Source: VRUE01 sp963840565
GTDB taxonomy: Bacteria > Actinomycetota > Thermoleophilia > Solirubrobacterales > 70-9
DNA length: 64,000 nucleotides
Direction: 5' to 3'
Assembly (NCBI GenBank): GCA_963840565.1
Contig: CAWIZH010000003.1
Coordinates: 62,001-126,000 of the forward strand
Shown here: piece after piece, positions 8,337 to 17,095 of the stretch
How the letters are laid out: every line of letters begins with the position of its first letter
How positions within the stretch are numbered: the first letter of the stretch is position 1
The notes under the pieces: generated by a model
What the model saw: only the letters and a program-made list of their open reading frames with translations
Databases searched by the model: none
What the model was told of the DNA's origin: nothing
Program-made: the position numbers and the translations under genes

Positions 8337-8452
8337 GTGGCACGAAACCGGCAAACCGCTTGAACAAGCGCCTTCCCGCGTCGCGGTCCTGACCTTGAAA
8401 AGCCGCCAGACGTCGCACGGCATCTCGAGGTTTCAAATCCCATTCTTCCGCC
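8337..8452 (+). repeat. degenerate attachment-type direct repeat (copy A) with tRNA-Ser-like 3' half
   Basis: This 116-base segment aligns with 16085-16200 almost without gaps. By eye it is about 70-75% identical. The strongest block is the first 30 bases (GTGGC-CGAAACCGG-AAACCGCTT), followed by the CTTGAAAA anticodon-loop-like block and the TCTCGAGG T-arm block. Compensatory pairing in the anticodon stem is lost here, so it is a decayed remnant. It sits between the defence-like region and the giant secreted protein gene, as expected for an old integration junction. Confidence 0.6.
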
Positions 8453-8550
8453 CTATTCGGGCTCGATGTCCCCTTGGCTACCCGCGGAGCCCTCCGGCCC
8501 CGGAGCTGGCCAGCTGTCGTAGGCCGATCAAGAATCTCGATTAGTTGGTA

Positions 8551-8579
8551 TTGCCTGATTCAGGCCACTCGCATAGATA
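8551..8579 (+). promoter_or_regulatory. promoter of NHL/RTX gene
   Basis: TTGCCT (8551-8556) and TAGATA (8574-8579) are separated by exactly 17 bases, about 43 bases upstream of the GTG start at 8622. This is a good match to a housekeeping-sigma promoter and lies in the only AT-richer stretch of the gap. Confidence 0.5.
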
Positions 8580-8621
8580 TACCCCGTCCACTTAAGAACT
8601 ACTGAGTTTACGGGGAGAGAA

Positions 8622-9722
8622 GTGCCGCGAATAGAATCGGTCTTGTCCTGGGTCCAGCGAGTCGTCCTTCTGACCTTTGCGATCTTTGGCCTCCTGGCCA
8701 CGCCCGCCGGAGCGGTCAGCCACCAACTCTCTTTCGGCACCGCCGAATACGAAAAAGACGGTGGCTTCCTGCACCCGTCGGACGTGGCGGTCGATGCTAA
8801 AGGCAACGTCTGGGTGGCGGACGCAGAAAGCTACCGACTCCAGAAGTTCAACGAAGAAGGGGAATTCCTCGATAAGTTCGGCACTCCTGGTTCTAAACCG
8901 GGGGAGCTTTCGGCCCCGGCTTCGCTCGCGATCGACCCCGAAGGCGACATCTGGGTCGCGGACCGGGGGAACAACCGGATTCAGGAGTTCGATGACGAAG
9001 GAGAATTCCTCCAAGCAGTGGGTGGTCCTGGCATTGAAAGCCCACAGTTCTCGCACCCCGAAGGGATTGCCGTCGATGCCGAAGGCAACGTTTGGGTCGC
9101 CGACACCTACGCCTCCCGCGTTCAGGAGTTCGATCAAACAGGTGAACTCCTCCAGATCGTCGGCTCAGGCGAACTTGGGGAACCGACCAGCCTGGACGTC
9201 GCCGCCAACGGGGATGTCTGGATCGCTGATTGGCAGCAAAACCACGTAGTCGTCTACAACAAAACCGGTGAACTCGTCCGCCAGGTCGGAGAAGAAGGCA
9301 CTCACTCAGGTCAGTTCGAACATCCCGATGCAGTCGACGTCGATACCGAAGGCAATGTCTGGGTGGGCGACGAAGGCAACGCGCGGGTCCAGCGTTTCAA
9401 TGAAAGCGGAAAATATCTCAGTAGGTTCGGCACCTTTGGCCTGGGCGAAGACGAGTTCATCCTTGCCTATCCGTTCGGCCTTGAGGCCGACTCCGGTGGC
9501 CATCTCTGGGTTACAGACCCCGGAAATCACCGGGTCCAACGATGGGGACCAGGGGGACCAGCCACCTGTCGGGAAAGCTTCGCAAAAACCAAAGTCGGGC
9601 AGACGCTCAACTTGGAGGCCGGCGGACTTGAGTGCGATGGGTCCGAACCGCTCAGCTTTGAAATCATCTCCGGGCCCGAACACGGCGAAGTCTCCGAATT
9701 CGACTCCGAAACCGGGCTCTGA
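8622..9722 (+). CDS. secreted NHL-repeat protein, 5' part of a frameshifted gene
   Basis: A GTG start follows GGGGAG at 8612-8617. The N-terminus is a Sec signal peptide (hydrophobic residues about 8-28, then PAGAVS). Six to seven NHL beta-propeller repeats follow, each with VAVDAKGNVWVAD-like and RVQEF-like strands. The frame then enters an Ig/cadherin-like module and hits TGA at 9720-9722. The module stops abruptly where its intact twin near 10920 reads on, and one G is missing from a G run at 9714-9716. I read this and 9719-14779 as one 2052-residue extracellular protein. NHL propellers mediate protein or carbohydrate binding at the cell surface. Confidence 0.85.
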   Translation: MPRIESVLSWVQRVVLLTFAIFGLLATPAGAVSHQLSFGTAEYEKDGGFLHPSDVAVDAKGNVWVADAESYRLQKFNEEGEFLDKFGTPGSKPGELSAPASLAIDPEGDIWVADRGNNRIQEFDDEGEFLQAVGGPGIESPQFSHPEGIAVDAEGNVWVADTYASRVQEFDQTGELLQIVGSGELGEPTSLDVAANGDVWIADWQQNHVVVYNKTGELVRQVGEEGTHSGQFEHPDAVDVDTEGNVWVGDEGNARVQRFNESGKYLSRFGTFGLGEDEFILAYPFGLEADSGGHLWVTDPGNHRVQRWGPGGPATCRESFAKTKVGQTLNLEAGGLECDGSEPLSFEIISGPEHGEVSEFDSETGL

Positions 9723-12700
9723 CATACACCCCGGATGCCGAATACGTGGGTCCTGATGCCCTAGCCTTCAAAGCGAGCAACGGCCTCGGATCTTCTGAAA
9801 CAGCCACGCTCAAAATCCTGGTTGGCGGCACGCCGGTGGGAACTCCAGAATTTCAGTTCTCCTTCGGCACCTACGGCTTCGGCGAAGGGCACTTTCTACA
9901 TCCCGCCGATGTAGACGTCGGTCCCGATGGGCATGTCTACGTGCTCGACTCCGCGCTTGGAAAGGTACAGGAGTTCACGCCCCGCGGTGAATTCCTCAGC
10001 CAGTTCGGTAGCCCGGGATTCGGCATCGGCGAACTCTACAACCCACACGCTTTGGCAATCGACGGCGAAGGCGATATCTGGATCGCCGATACCGGCAACA
10101 ACCGAGTGGAGAAGTTTACGGGCGACGGCGAATATCTCGATAAATTCGGTTCGTTTGGCAGCGGCTACACATTGTATTCCGAAGGGCACGGTAAATTCGA
10201 CTCTCCAAGTGGAATAGCCTTGGACCCCAGTGGCAACGTCTACGTTTCGGACTCCGGCAACCACCGAGTCCAAAAGTTCGACAGCGAAGGCGGATTCCTG
10301 GCGGCGGGACCGCTTATTGGAGAAGACGAAAAAATATTTCCTGCCTTTCCTGAAGGGCCGTCGGGCGTTCGGCCAGTCCCAACCGGGATAGCCGTCGCAC
10401 CAAGTGGAGAGGTCTGGTATACCGACAATGCACATGCGCCCGGCCCTGTGCATAGCCAGACATCCTCACTCGCTTGGCTGGGCGGCGTCGACTCTGCGCC
10501 TGCCGGCTTCCTAAAGTACCCCGACGCGATAGACATCGACGCGATTGGGAATCTCTGGGTTGGAGACGAACGCAACTTTCGCATCGTTCGCTTCGACGAA
10601 GAAGGCAACTACATCGGCAAATTTGGGACCTGGAGCGGCTTCTCGGAAGGTAACTTCGATTTCAGCGACCCATTTGGAATCGACGTCGATTCGCACAACC
10701 GCATCTGGATCACCGATCCCAATAATCGCCGGGTCCAGAGATGGGTCGAACACAAGGGGCAAGCACCTGTTTGCGAAGAAGAAAGCGCGACGACGGCCGT
10801 TGAGCAGCCTTTGCACCTTGGGGAGGAAGAGTTTGGCTGCGAAGGCGAAGCGCCTCTCTTCTACGAACTGCTGACACCACCCGAACACGGCGAAATCTCA
10901 GAATTCGACCCCGAAACCGGGGCTCTGACATACACCCCGGATTCCGAATTCAACGGCCCGGACTCCTTCGCGCTCCGCGTCGAAGACGAACGCGGGTCAG
11001 CGGAAACGAACTTCTCGATCGAAGTCGGCCAGGCGCCTGATTGCCAAGATCAGCAGCCCGCAACCGGGGTAAACGAAGAACTTGAGATAGAACTGCAGTG
11101 CAGCGGCGACTTTGCCGAAGACGCCTACGAAATCGTCAAAGCTCCGAACCACGGCGAAATCTCAGAATTCGATCCTGAAGCGGGAACCCTCACCTACACC
11201 CCGGCAACCGCCTTCGAGGGCTCCGATAAGTTCACCTTCCAGCGCAGCAGCTGGATCCACAGGTCGCGGGCAACCGTCATGATCGGCGTCTGCGAGCCGC
11301 CTGAAATCGAAGTCGGGGGCTCGATCGCGGATCCTGAAGAGCCCGGTGTCGACCTCAGCGTCTATGCCGAGCCAAGCGGCTCGCATTGCCCTGGCGTCTC
11401 GTCTATCCATATTTGGATCGACGAAGAACTTGCCTATTCAGAGGCCCGCGACTGCGGCAAAGCCGAGGAAGGATGCAAGGGACTGGAAATGTTCCGGAAC
11501 GTCCAGCTGCCCTATCCCGCGGTGCTGGGGACGCATGAATACAAAGTAGAGGCCGAGGATGAATTGGGGCGCCCAGCCGAAGCGGTATTGCTGACCAAGA
11601 AAACGGATGAACCCGAAACCGTCTTCGACTTGGAGGCGGAAACCTCCAAAGAAGGGAAATGCAGCAACAAACCTCACCAGATCGGCAAGGTGGTGGTCGG
11701 CACCAAATGCGACGACACGATCAACGCGCACCCGACAGCGACCCTCTATCGAGGGCGGGGCGGCGACGATGAGATCCACGGCAGTGGTCGAACAGACAAG
11801 ATCCGCGGAGAGAGTGGAAAAGACGTGATCCTAGCCGGCCGCGGCAGCGACATGATCGGAGGAGGGGCCGACGATGACCGGGTGTTCGCTGGCTCTGGCG
11901 ATGACACCGTCAGAGGAGAAGGTGGTGAAGACACTCTCAATGGGGGCCCTGGAGCGGACAAAATAAAGGGCGGCGCCGAAAACGATCTGATCCGTGGTGG
12001 TGCCACCACCGACGAACTCTCTGGCGGAGATGGCGATCACAACACTCTCAGCTACGCGGATGCAGTCACCCCGGGCTTCTACATCTACCCCGGCGCCCCT
12101 CTCCTCGTTCCTGGCTTCCCGAAAAAGCACGGAGAACGCGGTGCCTTCGTAAATCTGACGGGGGAACATTTCTTGGCCGACGACGGAGAGGCTGCACGCT
12201 ACGGCGGTGGGACCGACAAATTCCTCGATCACAACTTCCAAGACGTGATCGGATCTCCGTTCGCCGACCTGATCATCGGCTCCGATGAGGCAAACGTAAT
12301 CGACGCGGGCGCCGGCACCGACATCGTCCGCGGGTCCGGTGGCACCGACACGATCTACGGTGGACCCGACCAGGACTATCTCTCTGGCGGTAGCGAGGAA
12401 GAAGGCGACGACACTTTGGACGGAGGAGAAGGCGCCGGGAACGACACCTGCATTGGTGGCAATGCAACCCCCACCTGCGACAACAGCGACCCGGAAACGA
12501 CCCTTGCACAACCCGCTGGAGAAAGCATCGCGGTTGGACTGATCAGCGGCCACTCGACCGGGAACGAGACCGGTGTCTACGTCCGCGGCACCGGTGCAGG
12601 AGACAAGGTGACCGCGTCGGGGAACTCCTCGGCTGTGAAAGTGGTGGCGAAAACGGGAACGCTCGAAGCTGCATCCGGCTGCACGCCTAAAGGCGAAGGG

Positions 12701-14779
12701 TCAAAAGAAGTCGAATGCACTGGCGGCGAAATCAACTCGGTCCTGATGTCAGGTGGTGCCGGAGCAGACACACTCGAAGCGGCGGGATTCTCAACTCGAA
12801 TCTCGGTCACTCTTCTTGGTGGAGATGATGCAGACCACCTGATCGGCGGCAGCAAATCCGAGGACGCGCTGGTGGACGGATCCGACACCGCGAACGACCA
12901 CCTGATCGGCAGGAAGGGCGACGACACGCTCTTCTCGAACGAGGGCAAGGACACCTTGCTGGCTGGCGGCGGCGATGACCTGTTCGTATCGGCAGAGATC
13001 TGCGACGGCGACGTCATAAACGGTGGCGCTGGCAACGACAACGCAAATTGGGCACAACTCGTAGGAGGCGAGGAAGAAGCAGAAAACGAAGCTTTTCCGG
13101 CAACCCTCAAAGACGACGTGTTCGCGGGGATAAAAAATGGCGTAAGGGTCCGACTCGCGAGCGGCAAGGTATCCCAACGCAATGTGGGCTGCAAAGGTGA
13201 AGGCGAGCAGAACGGCAACATAAAAGCGGTCGAGAACCTCGAGGGATCCCACGGGCCGGATGTCCTCGTTGGCGATACCGGCCCCAACGTCCTGCTTGGT
13301 CGCTCTGGGCCGGATGTGCTCCAAGGTCGAGCCGGCAACGACTCGATCCTCGCCAACAATCGCAGTCCAAAGCCAGGCGCGACAAAAGCAGAAAAAAAAG
13401 ACCTCGACTACGGACTCGAATGCGGATCAGGCGATCGAGACACGATCAAGCTCGATCCTGCCGATACGAAACATTTCCTCCCCCCCGGCAAGCTCCAGAG
13501 CTGCGAGGTCATACAGAGAAAATCCGCCCCCGCAAACTACCGCGTGAACCTCGAAGATGGCGAACCAGAACTTGAACTCGACCAAACGCTCGACATGCTC
13601 ACGATCGGCGCACTCAACGATCCCGATGTCTTGGGGCCAGCCGCCTTCTTTCGCCTTGATGAGGCCAGCGGGACAAGTGCCGTCGACTGGATGAGCCCCG
13701 GCGCGGAAGAAGGCGAAGAAGCGGAAGAAGAAGGCGAAGGCGAATCGGAAGAAGAAGTGGAAGAACGCGAAGGAGAAAAAGAAGAAGCGGAAGAAGAAGG
13801 CGAAGAAACAGAACTCGATGCCGAAGAAGAATTGGTCGGCTCCTATGAAGGCGGGGTGACGCTGGGCCTAGAAGGAGCAATGGAAGAATCGCAAGCTGTC
13901 GAATTCGACGGTGTCGATGACTACCTCGACCTGACGGATGGTTTGGACCCGCAGAGCTTCGTCTCCAATGACTGCGGCAGGAATGTGTCGGGCTACTCGG
14001 TAGAAATGTGGGTTAAGTTCGCCGACGAGCCATCCTCGCGGGAAGAGCTTTTCTCGCGATCCGTGGACGGCCAGGGGTTGTTCCTCTATCGCGCTTCCGA
14101 TGGCACCGTGCGCTTCTCGGCTGTGGATGGCGTAGAAGCGCCGACGGTCTCGACCGAGGGGCCCGTCGATGACAGCGAATGGCACCAGATCGTCGCGGTG
14201 ATGGCGCAGCGCGGTACAACGTGCGAGTCGCGCGCCTCGCTAGCCGCGCTCACCGAGGAAGAAATCGAATCGCTCCTTTCGCCTGAGATCGTCCTCTACG
14301 TCGACGGCTTCCCCCACGCCCTAGTCGTTGGCGTCCAACGCCAAAGCGTCATCCCTGAATTCCTTGCATCAGCCCACAATCTGATCGGCGCCAAGGTTAG
14401 CGGCGGCGGCATCGCGAACTTGCTTGCTGCTGCTGTCGACGATGTCGCGATCTATGGCCATCCGCTGAGCTTCAACGAAGTCGAGGAACACCTCGGTATG
14501 AGCGAAGCGGTGCAACCCACGGCCTATCTCGAACCGCCGATCGACATCAAAGACACTGACGAAGACGGTGTCCTCGACAGCGCGGATAATTGCGCGGAAG
14601 TCGCCAACGAAGGTCAGGAAGACGCCGACCTCGACGGAGTGGGAGACGCATGTGAGCCGGTACAGGACGAAGACGAAGACGGTGCTGCCGACGAAGCAGA
14701 CAATTGCCCATTCGATGCCAATCCGCTGCAGGAGGATCTCAACGAAAACGAAATCGGCGATGTCTGTGAGGGGGAATAA
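9719..14779 (+). CDS. giant secreted NHL / RTX / LamG / thrombospondin-3 protein, 3' part of frameshifted gene
   Basis: It continues the preceding frame after a -1 shift. The order is: end of an Ig/cadherin-like module; a second NHL propeller (9840-10750); two more Ig/cadherin-like modules (10790-11270); an RTX calcium-binding nonapeptide array (about 11740-12460) and a second array (about 12740-13370). These are followed by an extremely Glu-rich linker (13705-13850), a LamG-like jelly-roll (13880-14510) and thrombospondin type-3 calcium repeats (14545-14775). No transmembrane anchor ends it. Glutamate is mostly GAA here, unlike the GAG-dominated chromosomal genes, which may indicate transfer. 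It is probably a large Ca2+-stabilised adhesin or matrix protein. Confidence 0.85.
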   Translation: MTYTPDAEYVGPDALAFKASNGLGSSETATLKILVGGTPVGTPEFQFSFGTYGFGEGHFLHPADVDVGPDGHVYVLDSALGKVQEFTPRGEFLSQFGSPGFGIGELYNPHALAIDGEGDIWIADTGNNRVEKFTGDGEYLDKFGSFGSGYTLYSEGHGKFDSPSGIALDPSGNVYVSDSGNHRVQKFDSEGGFLAAGPLIGEDEKIFPAFPEGPSGVRPVPTGIAVAPSGEVWYTDNAHAPGPVHSQTSSLAWLGGVDSAPAGFLKYPDAIDIDAIGNLWVGDERNFRIVRFDEEGNYIGKFGTWSGFSEGNFDFSDPFGIDVDSHNRIWITDPNNRRVQRWVEHKGQAPVCEEESATTAVEQPLHLGEEEFGCEGEAPLFYELLTPPEHGEISEFDPETGALTYTPDSEFNGPDSFALRVEDERGSAETNFSIEVGQAPDCQDQQPATGVNEELEIELQCSGDFAEDAYEIVKAPNHGEISEFDPEAGTLTYTPATAFEGSDKFTFQRSSWIHRSRATVMIGVCEPPEIEVGGSIADPEEPGVDLSVYAEPSGSHCPGVSSIHIWIDEELAYSEARDCGKAEEGCKGLEMFRNVQLPYPAVLGTHEYKVEAEDELGRPAEAVLLTKKTDEPETVFDLEAETSKEGKCSNKPHQIGKVVVGTKCDDTINAHPTATLYRGRGGDDEIHGSGRTDKIRGESGKDVILAGRGSDMIGGGADDDRVFAGSGDDTVRGEGGEDTLNGGPGADKIKGGAENDLIRGGATTDELSGGDGDHNTLSYADAVTPGFYIYPGAPLLVPGFPKKHGERGAFVNLTGEHFLADDGEAARYGGGTDKFLDHNFQDVIGSPFADLIIGSDEANVIDAGAGTDIVRGSGGTDTIYGGPDQDYLSGGSEEEGDDTLDGGEGAGNDTCIGGNATPTCDNSDPETTLAQPAGESIAVGLISGHSTGNETGVYVRGTGAGDKVTASGNSSAVKVVAKTGTLEAASGCTPKGEGSKEVECTGGEINSVLMSGGAGADTLEAAGFSTRISVTLLGGDDADHLIGGSKSEDALVDGSDTANDHLIGRKGDDTLFSNEGKDTLLAGGGDDLFVSAEICDGDVINGGAGNDNANWAQLVGGEEEAENEAFPATLKDDVFAGIKNGVRVRLASGKVSQRNVGCKGEGEQNGNIKAVENLEGSHGPDVLVGDTGPNVLLGRSGPDVLQGRAGNDSILANNRSPKPGATKAEKKDLDYGLECGSGDRDTIKLDPADTKHFLPPGKLQSCEVIQRKSAPANYRVNLEDGEPELELDQTLDMLTIGALNDPDVLGPAAFFRLDEASGTSAVDWMSPGAEEGEEAEEEGEGESEEEVEEREGEKEEAEEEGEETELDAEEELVGSYEGGVTLGLEGAMEESQAVEFDGVDDYLDLTDGLDPQSFVSNDCGRNVSGYSVEMWVKFADEPSSREELFSRSVDGQGLFLYRASDGTVRFSAVDGVEAPTVSTEGPVDDSEWHQIVAVMAQRGTTCESRASLAALTEEEIESLLSPEIVLYVDGFPHALVVGVQRQSVIPEFLASAHNLIGAKVSGGGIANLLAAAVDDVAIYGHPLSFNEVEEHLGMSEAVQPTAYLEPPIDIKDTDEDGVLDSADNCAEVANEGQEDADLDGVGDACEPVQDEDEDGAADEADNCPFDANPLQEDLNENEIGDVCEGE

Positions 14780-16067
14780 GTCAGTCCGGCTTTGGGTTTG
14801 CGCCCTGGCCACTTCGATTCTTGCCACGCTCCCGCTTACCGATGGCGCCTTCGCCTCGGGGCCAGTGCTCGATCGGTCCTTCGCAAGCGAAGGGATCTCC
14901 TTGGTGAAGCCACCGCGCAAGGGCGACTTTGCCGGTGAGGTGGCACTTGCCTTGACTGCCGACAGGAGAGGGCGCCTGATCGTGGCCGGAGAGACCGCAG
15001 TGAGGTCTATTTATGTGCGCCGCTATCTCCACGATGGCTCGCCGGACCTCTCGTTCGATGGCAACGGAAGAGTTGAAACGAGCTTGGAAAGCGATTCCTC
15101 GGCATATGGCGTAAACGTGCTCTCCGGCGGCGACATACTCATCGCCGGGGGAACCGAAACTGGCTTGGCCCTGGCTCGATACCGCAATAACGGCAGTCGC
15201 CTGCGATCGTTCGGCCGCAACGGCCACGTCGTCACACCCGGTGGCATCGAAGGCGCTGGAGCGCGGGCGCTTGGCGTTCAAGCAAACGGCCGGATCCTCA
15301 GCGCTGGCTACAAAATCGACCTTTCGCGTGACTGGACCGGCCTAGTGGTCGCCAACAAGCCCGACGGCTCAATCGACCGCAGCTTTGCCGGCGACGGCTT
15401 CGCCGAACTTCACACCTCCCGACACACTGAAGTCGCCTTCAGCGGGCTTCAGGTCCTCCCCAGCGACAAGATCCTGCTCGGGGGTGACATCGGCGGCCGG
15501 CTCCTGCTCTCTCGCCTGCTCCCCAACGGCAAGCCCGACCCGAGCTTCGGTGGCGGCGACGGCATCGTCCAAGTCGCAGCTGATCGCCGCTGCGCCTGCT
15601 CACACGCCAACGCGCTGACGATCACGCCCGACGGCAAGCCGCTGCTGGCAGGCGTCGTAGGCGAATCCTCGCTGCTTGCGCGCTTTACCCCCAACGGGCG
15701 CCTCGACCGCAGCTTTGGCCATCACGGCATCGTTCGCACCCTCCGTGGAACACGGCTCGTCTTCAACGACGCGACGACGCAGCACGACGGCCGGATAACG
15801 GCCACCGGCTTCTACAACCAACGCCGCAGCGGTGAGGCGCAGGTCGCAGTGCTGCGCTACCTACCCAATGGGAAGCTCGACCACAGCTTCGGTCACGGCG
15901 GCTTCTTCCAGCGTCACCTCGGTCGCGAAAGCATTGGCTACGCCGCGATCACCCAGCCAGATGGCAAGGTTGTAGTCGCCGGCCGGGCGAGCTTTGGAGA
16001 ACAAGTCGGCGAAGCGCCCTCGGCGCTTGAAGGTGCCCGAACCCTGCTGATGCGGTTTCGCAGATGA
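14760..16067 (+). CDS. secreted delta-60 repeat (beta-propeller-like) protein
   Basis: 435 residues. A Sec signal peptide (about residues 10-34) is followed by at least six delta-60 repeats. Each has LPNGKPDPSFGGG-like turns and ITPDGKxLLAG-like strands spaced about 55-60 residues apart. The ATG at 14760 overlaps the end of the giant gene by 20 bases, so the two are probably cotranscribed; a GTG two codons later is an alternative. Delta-60 repeats occur in large extracellular bacterial proteins of unknown binding specificity. The gene ends just before the tRNA-Ser fragment repeat. Confidence 0.85.
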   Translation: MSVRGNKSVRLWVCALATSILATLPLTDGAFASGPVLDRSFASEGISLVKPPRKGDFAGEVALALTADRRGRLIVAGETAVRSIYVRRYLHDGSPDLSFDGNGRVETSLESDSSAYGVNVLSGGDILIAGGTETGLALARYRNNGSRLRSFGRNGHVVTPGGIEGAGARALGVQANGRILSAGYKIDLSRDWTGLVVANKPDGSIDRSFAGDGFAELHTSRHTEVAFSGLQVLPSDKILLGGDIGGRLLLSRLLPNGKPDPSFGGGDGIVQVAADRRCACSHANALTITPDGKPLLAGVVGESSLLARFTPNGRLDRSFGHHGIVRTLRGTRLVFNDATTQHDGRITATGFYNQRRSGEAQVAVLRYLPNGKLDHSFGHGGFFQRHLGRESIGYAAITQPDGKVVVAGRASFGEQVGEAPSALEGARTLLMRFRR

Positions 16068-16084
16068 CCACGGTGGCACGGCCG

Positions 16085-16200
16085 GTGGCGCGAAACCGGT
16101 AAACCGCTTAAGCAAGCCGATTCCTGCGCTCCCGCCCCGGTCTTGAAAACCGGCAGACATCGAAAGGTGTCTCGAGGGTTCGAATCCCTCCCCCTCCGCT
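16085..16200 (+). repeat. attachment-type direct repeat (copy B)
   Basis: This 116-base segment is repeated, diverged, at 8337-8452. It consists of about 50 non-tRNA bases (GTGGCGCGAAACCGG onward) joined to a well-formed tRNA-Ser 3' half. The same non-tRNA segment precedes the tRNA-like half in both copies, as expected for the conserved end of related integrative elements next to their crossover site. The rest of 16068-16363 shows no gene. Confidence 0.65.
16137..16198 (+). pseudogene. tRNA-Ser(UGA) 3' fragment lacking acceptor 5' strand and D arm
   Basis: The anticodon arm is perfect: CCGGT (16137-16141), loop CTTGAAA with anticodon TGA at 16144-16146, then ACCGG (16149-16153). A long class-II variable arm (16156-16171) pairs GACATC with GGTGTC. 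The T arm is GAGGG-TTCGAAT-CCCTC (16174-16190). The acceptor 3' strand CCCCTCC and discriminator G (16191-16198) follow without an encoded CCA. The matching GGAGGGG 5' strand and a D arm are absent at the expected distance upstream. It is therefore a displaced 3' end, not a functional tRNA gene. Confidence 0.7.
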
Positions 16201-16363
16201 GACCGGAGCTTTGGGAACAGTGGAAGGGCGGCCATCACTGCACCGCCCTCCCAGTCCATCGAGCAGCACCAGCGCCAACCGAAGCCCATGCAAAGACCCC
16301 GTGGCAAACCTGATGCAAGAGCAATGCTAAGGCTCTGAAATTTTTCACTAACTTGACGTCTGG

Positions 16364-17032
16364 TCAGGCAACGACAAGTGCAAGGGCGAATCCGTCGTAG
16401 CCCTTGGTGCCGACGGTCTGAATCGTCGTTGCCTCGACCCTTGGCTCGGCGGCGAGCATCTCGTGGAGGCGACGCTGCGCGGGGATCGTCGGGTCATCGC
16501 TGTCGGGATCCGCGAGGCTGCCGAAGCGGACGACGTTGTCGCTGACGATCAGGCTGCCGGGGCGGGACCGGTCGAGCGCCCAGGCGAAGTAGTCGGGCGT
16601 GTGGATCTTGTCGGCGTCGATGAAGGTCAGGTCGAATGGACCGTCGGCCTCCGCCTCGAGCTGGGGAAGCTGGTCGAGGGCGGGCCCGACGCGCAGATCG
16701 ACGAGATCGCCAAGCCCGGCGCGGTCAATGTTGCCACCGGCAACCTCGGCGTTGAGAGGCTCCGCCTCCAGGGTGATGAGACGACCGGCGGCGGGAAGGG
16801 CGCGCGCCAGCCAGATCGTGCTGTAACCGCCAAGGGTGCCGAACTCGAGGATCTGCCGGGCACCGATCGACTTGGCCAGCAGGTAAAGCAACTTGCCCTG
16901 GGCCGGTGAGACCTGGATCGCCGGTAGCCCCGCCTCCTCGCTCGCCCGCAAGGCGGCTTCAAGCGCCTCGTCGTGGGGCGCCAGCAAGCCGGCTACGTAA
17001 TCGTCGACCGCGGTCCAGGTCTCCTGCGCCAC
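16364..17032 (-). CDS. class I SAM-dependent O-methyltransferase (CCoAOMT-like)
   Basis: 222 residues with a GTG start. It has the Methyltransf_3/CCoAOMT layout: an N-terminal helical part, motif I ILEFGTLGGYSTIWLA (about residues 61-76), an acidic strand LITLEAE, the metal/substrate segment LTFIDADK with the conserved DADK, and LIVSDNV. It should transfer a methyl group from SAM to a hydroxyl on a small aromatic or catechol-like substrate, probably Mg2+-dependent. It stands alone, with no biosynthetic neighbours that would define the substrate. Confidence 0.88.
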   Translation of the reverse strand: MAQETWTAVDDYVAGLLAPHDEALEAALRASEEAGLPAIQVSPAQGKLLYLLAKSIGARQILEFGTLGGYSTIWLARALPAAGRLITLEAEPLNAEVAGGNIDRAGLGDLVDLRVGPALDQLPQLEAEADGPFDLTFIDADKIHTPDYFAWALDRSRPGSLIVSDNVVRFGSLADPDSDDPTIPAQRRLHEMLAAEPRVEATTIQTVGTKGYDGFALALVVA

Positions 17033-17095
17033 GGATGAGGTCTATCAGGGCGCCGCAGGGGCAGGAAACCTCGCCCGACGACCGAACGTGCGGGG

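Larger units (their letters stand above)
8195..8621. other. 427-base gap: attachment-like repeat plus promoter region
   Basis: No convincing gene lies here. 8195-8336 has no recognisable feature. 8337-8452 is a degenerate copy of the tRNA-Ser-type repeat also found at 16085-16200. 8453-8621 carries a promoter-like element and the ribosome binding site GGGGAG (8612-8617) of the large NHL-repeat gene. Confidence 0.6.

Noticed and set aside
9711..9722. Programmed -1 frameshift
   Set aside because: The site lacks a slippery X-XXY-YYZ heptamer, and no downstream pseudoknot was noticed; a simple G deletion explains it using the repeat twin as reference.
16137..16198. A complete tRNA-Ser gene
   Set aside because: No acceptor 5' strand (GGAGGGG) or D arm occurs at the required distance upstream of the anticodon arm, so only a 3' fragment is present.
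15861..16307. 148-residue minus-strand frame crossing the tRNA-Ser fragment
   Set aside because: Its GFEPSR-type peptide is the familiar artefact of reading antisense through a tRNA T arm; it also overlaps the delta-60 gene and has no domain.
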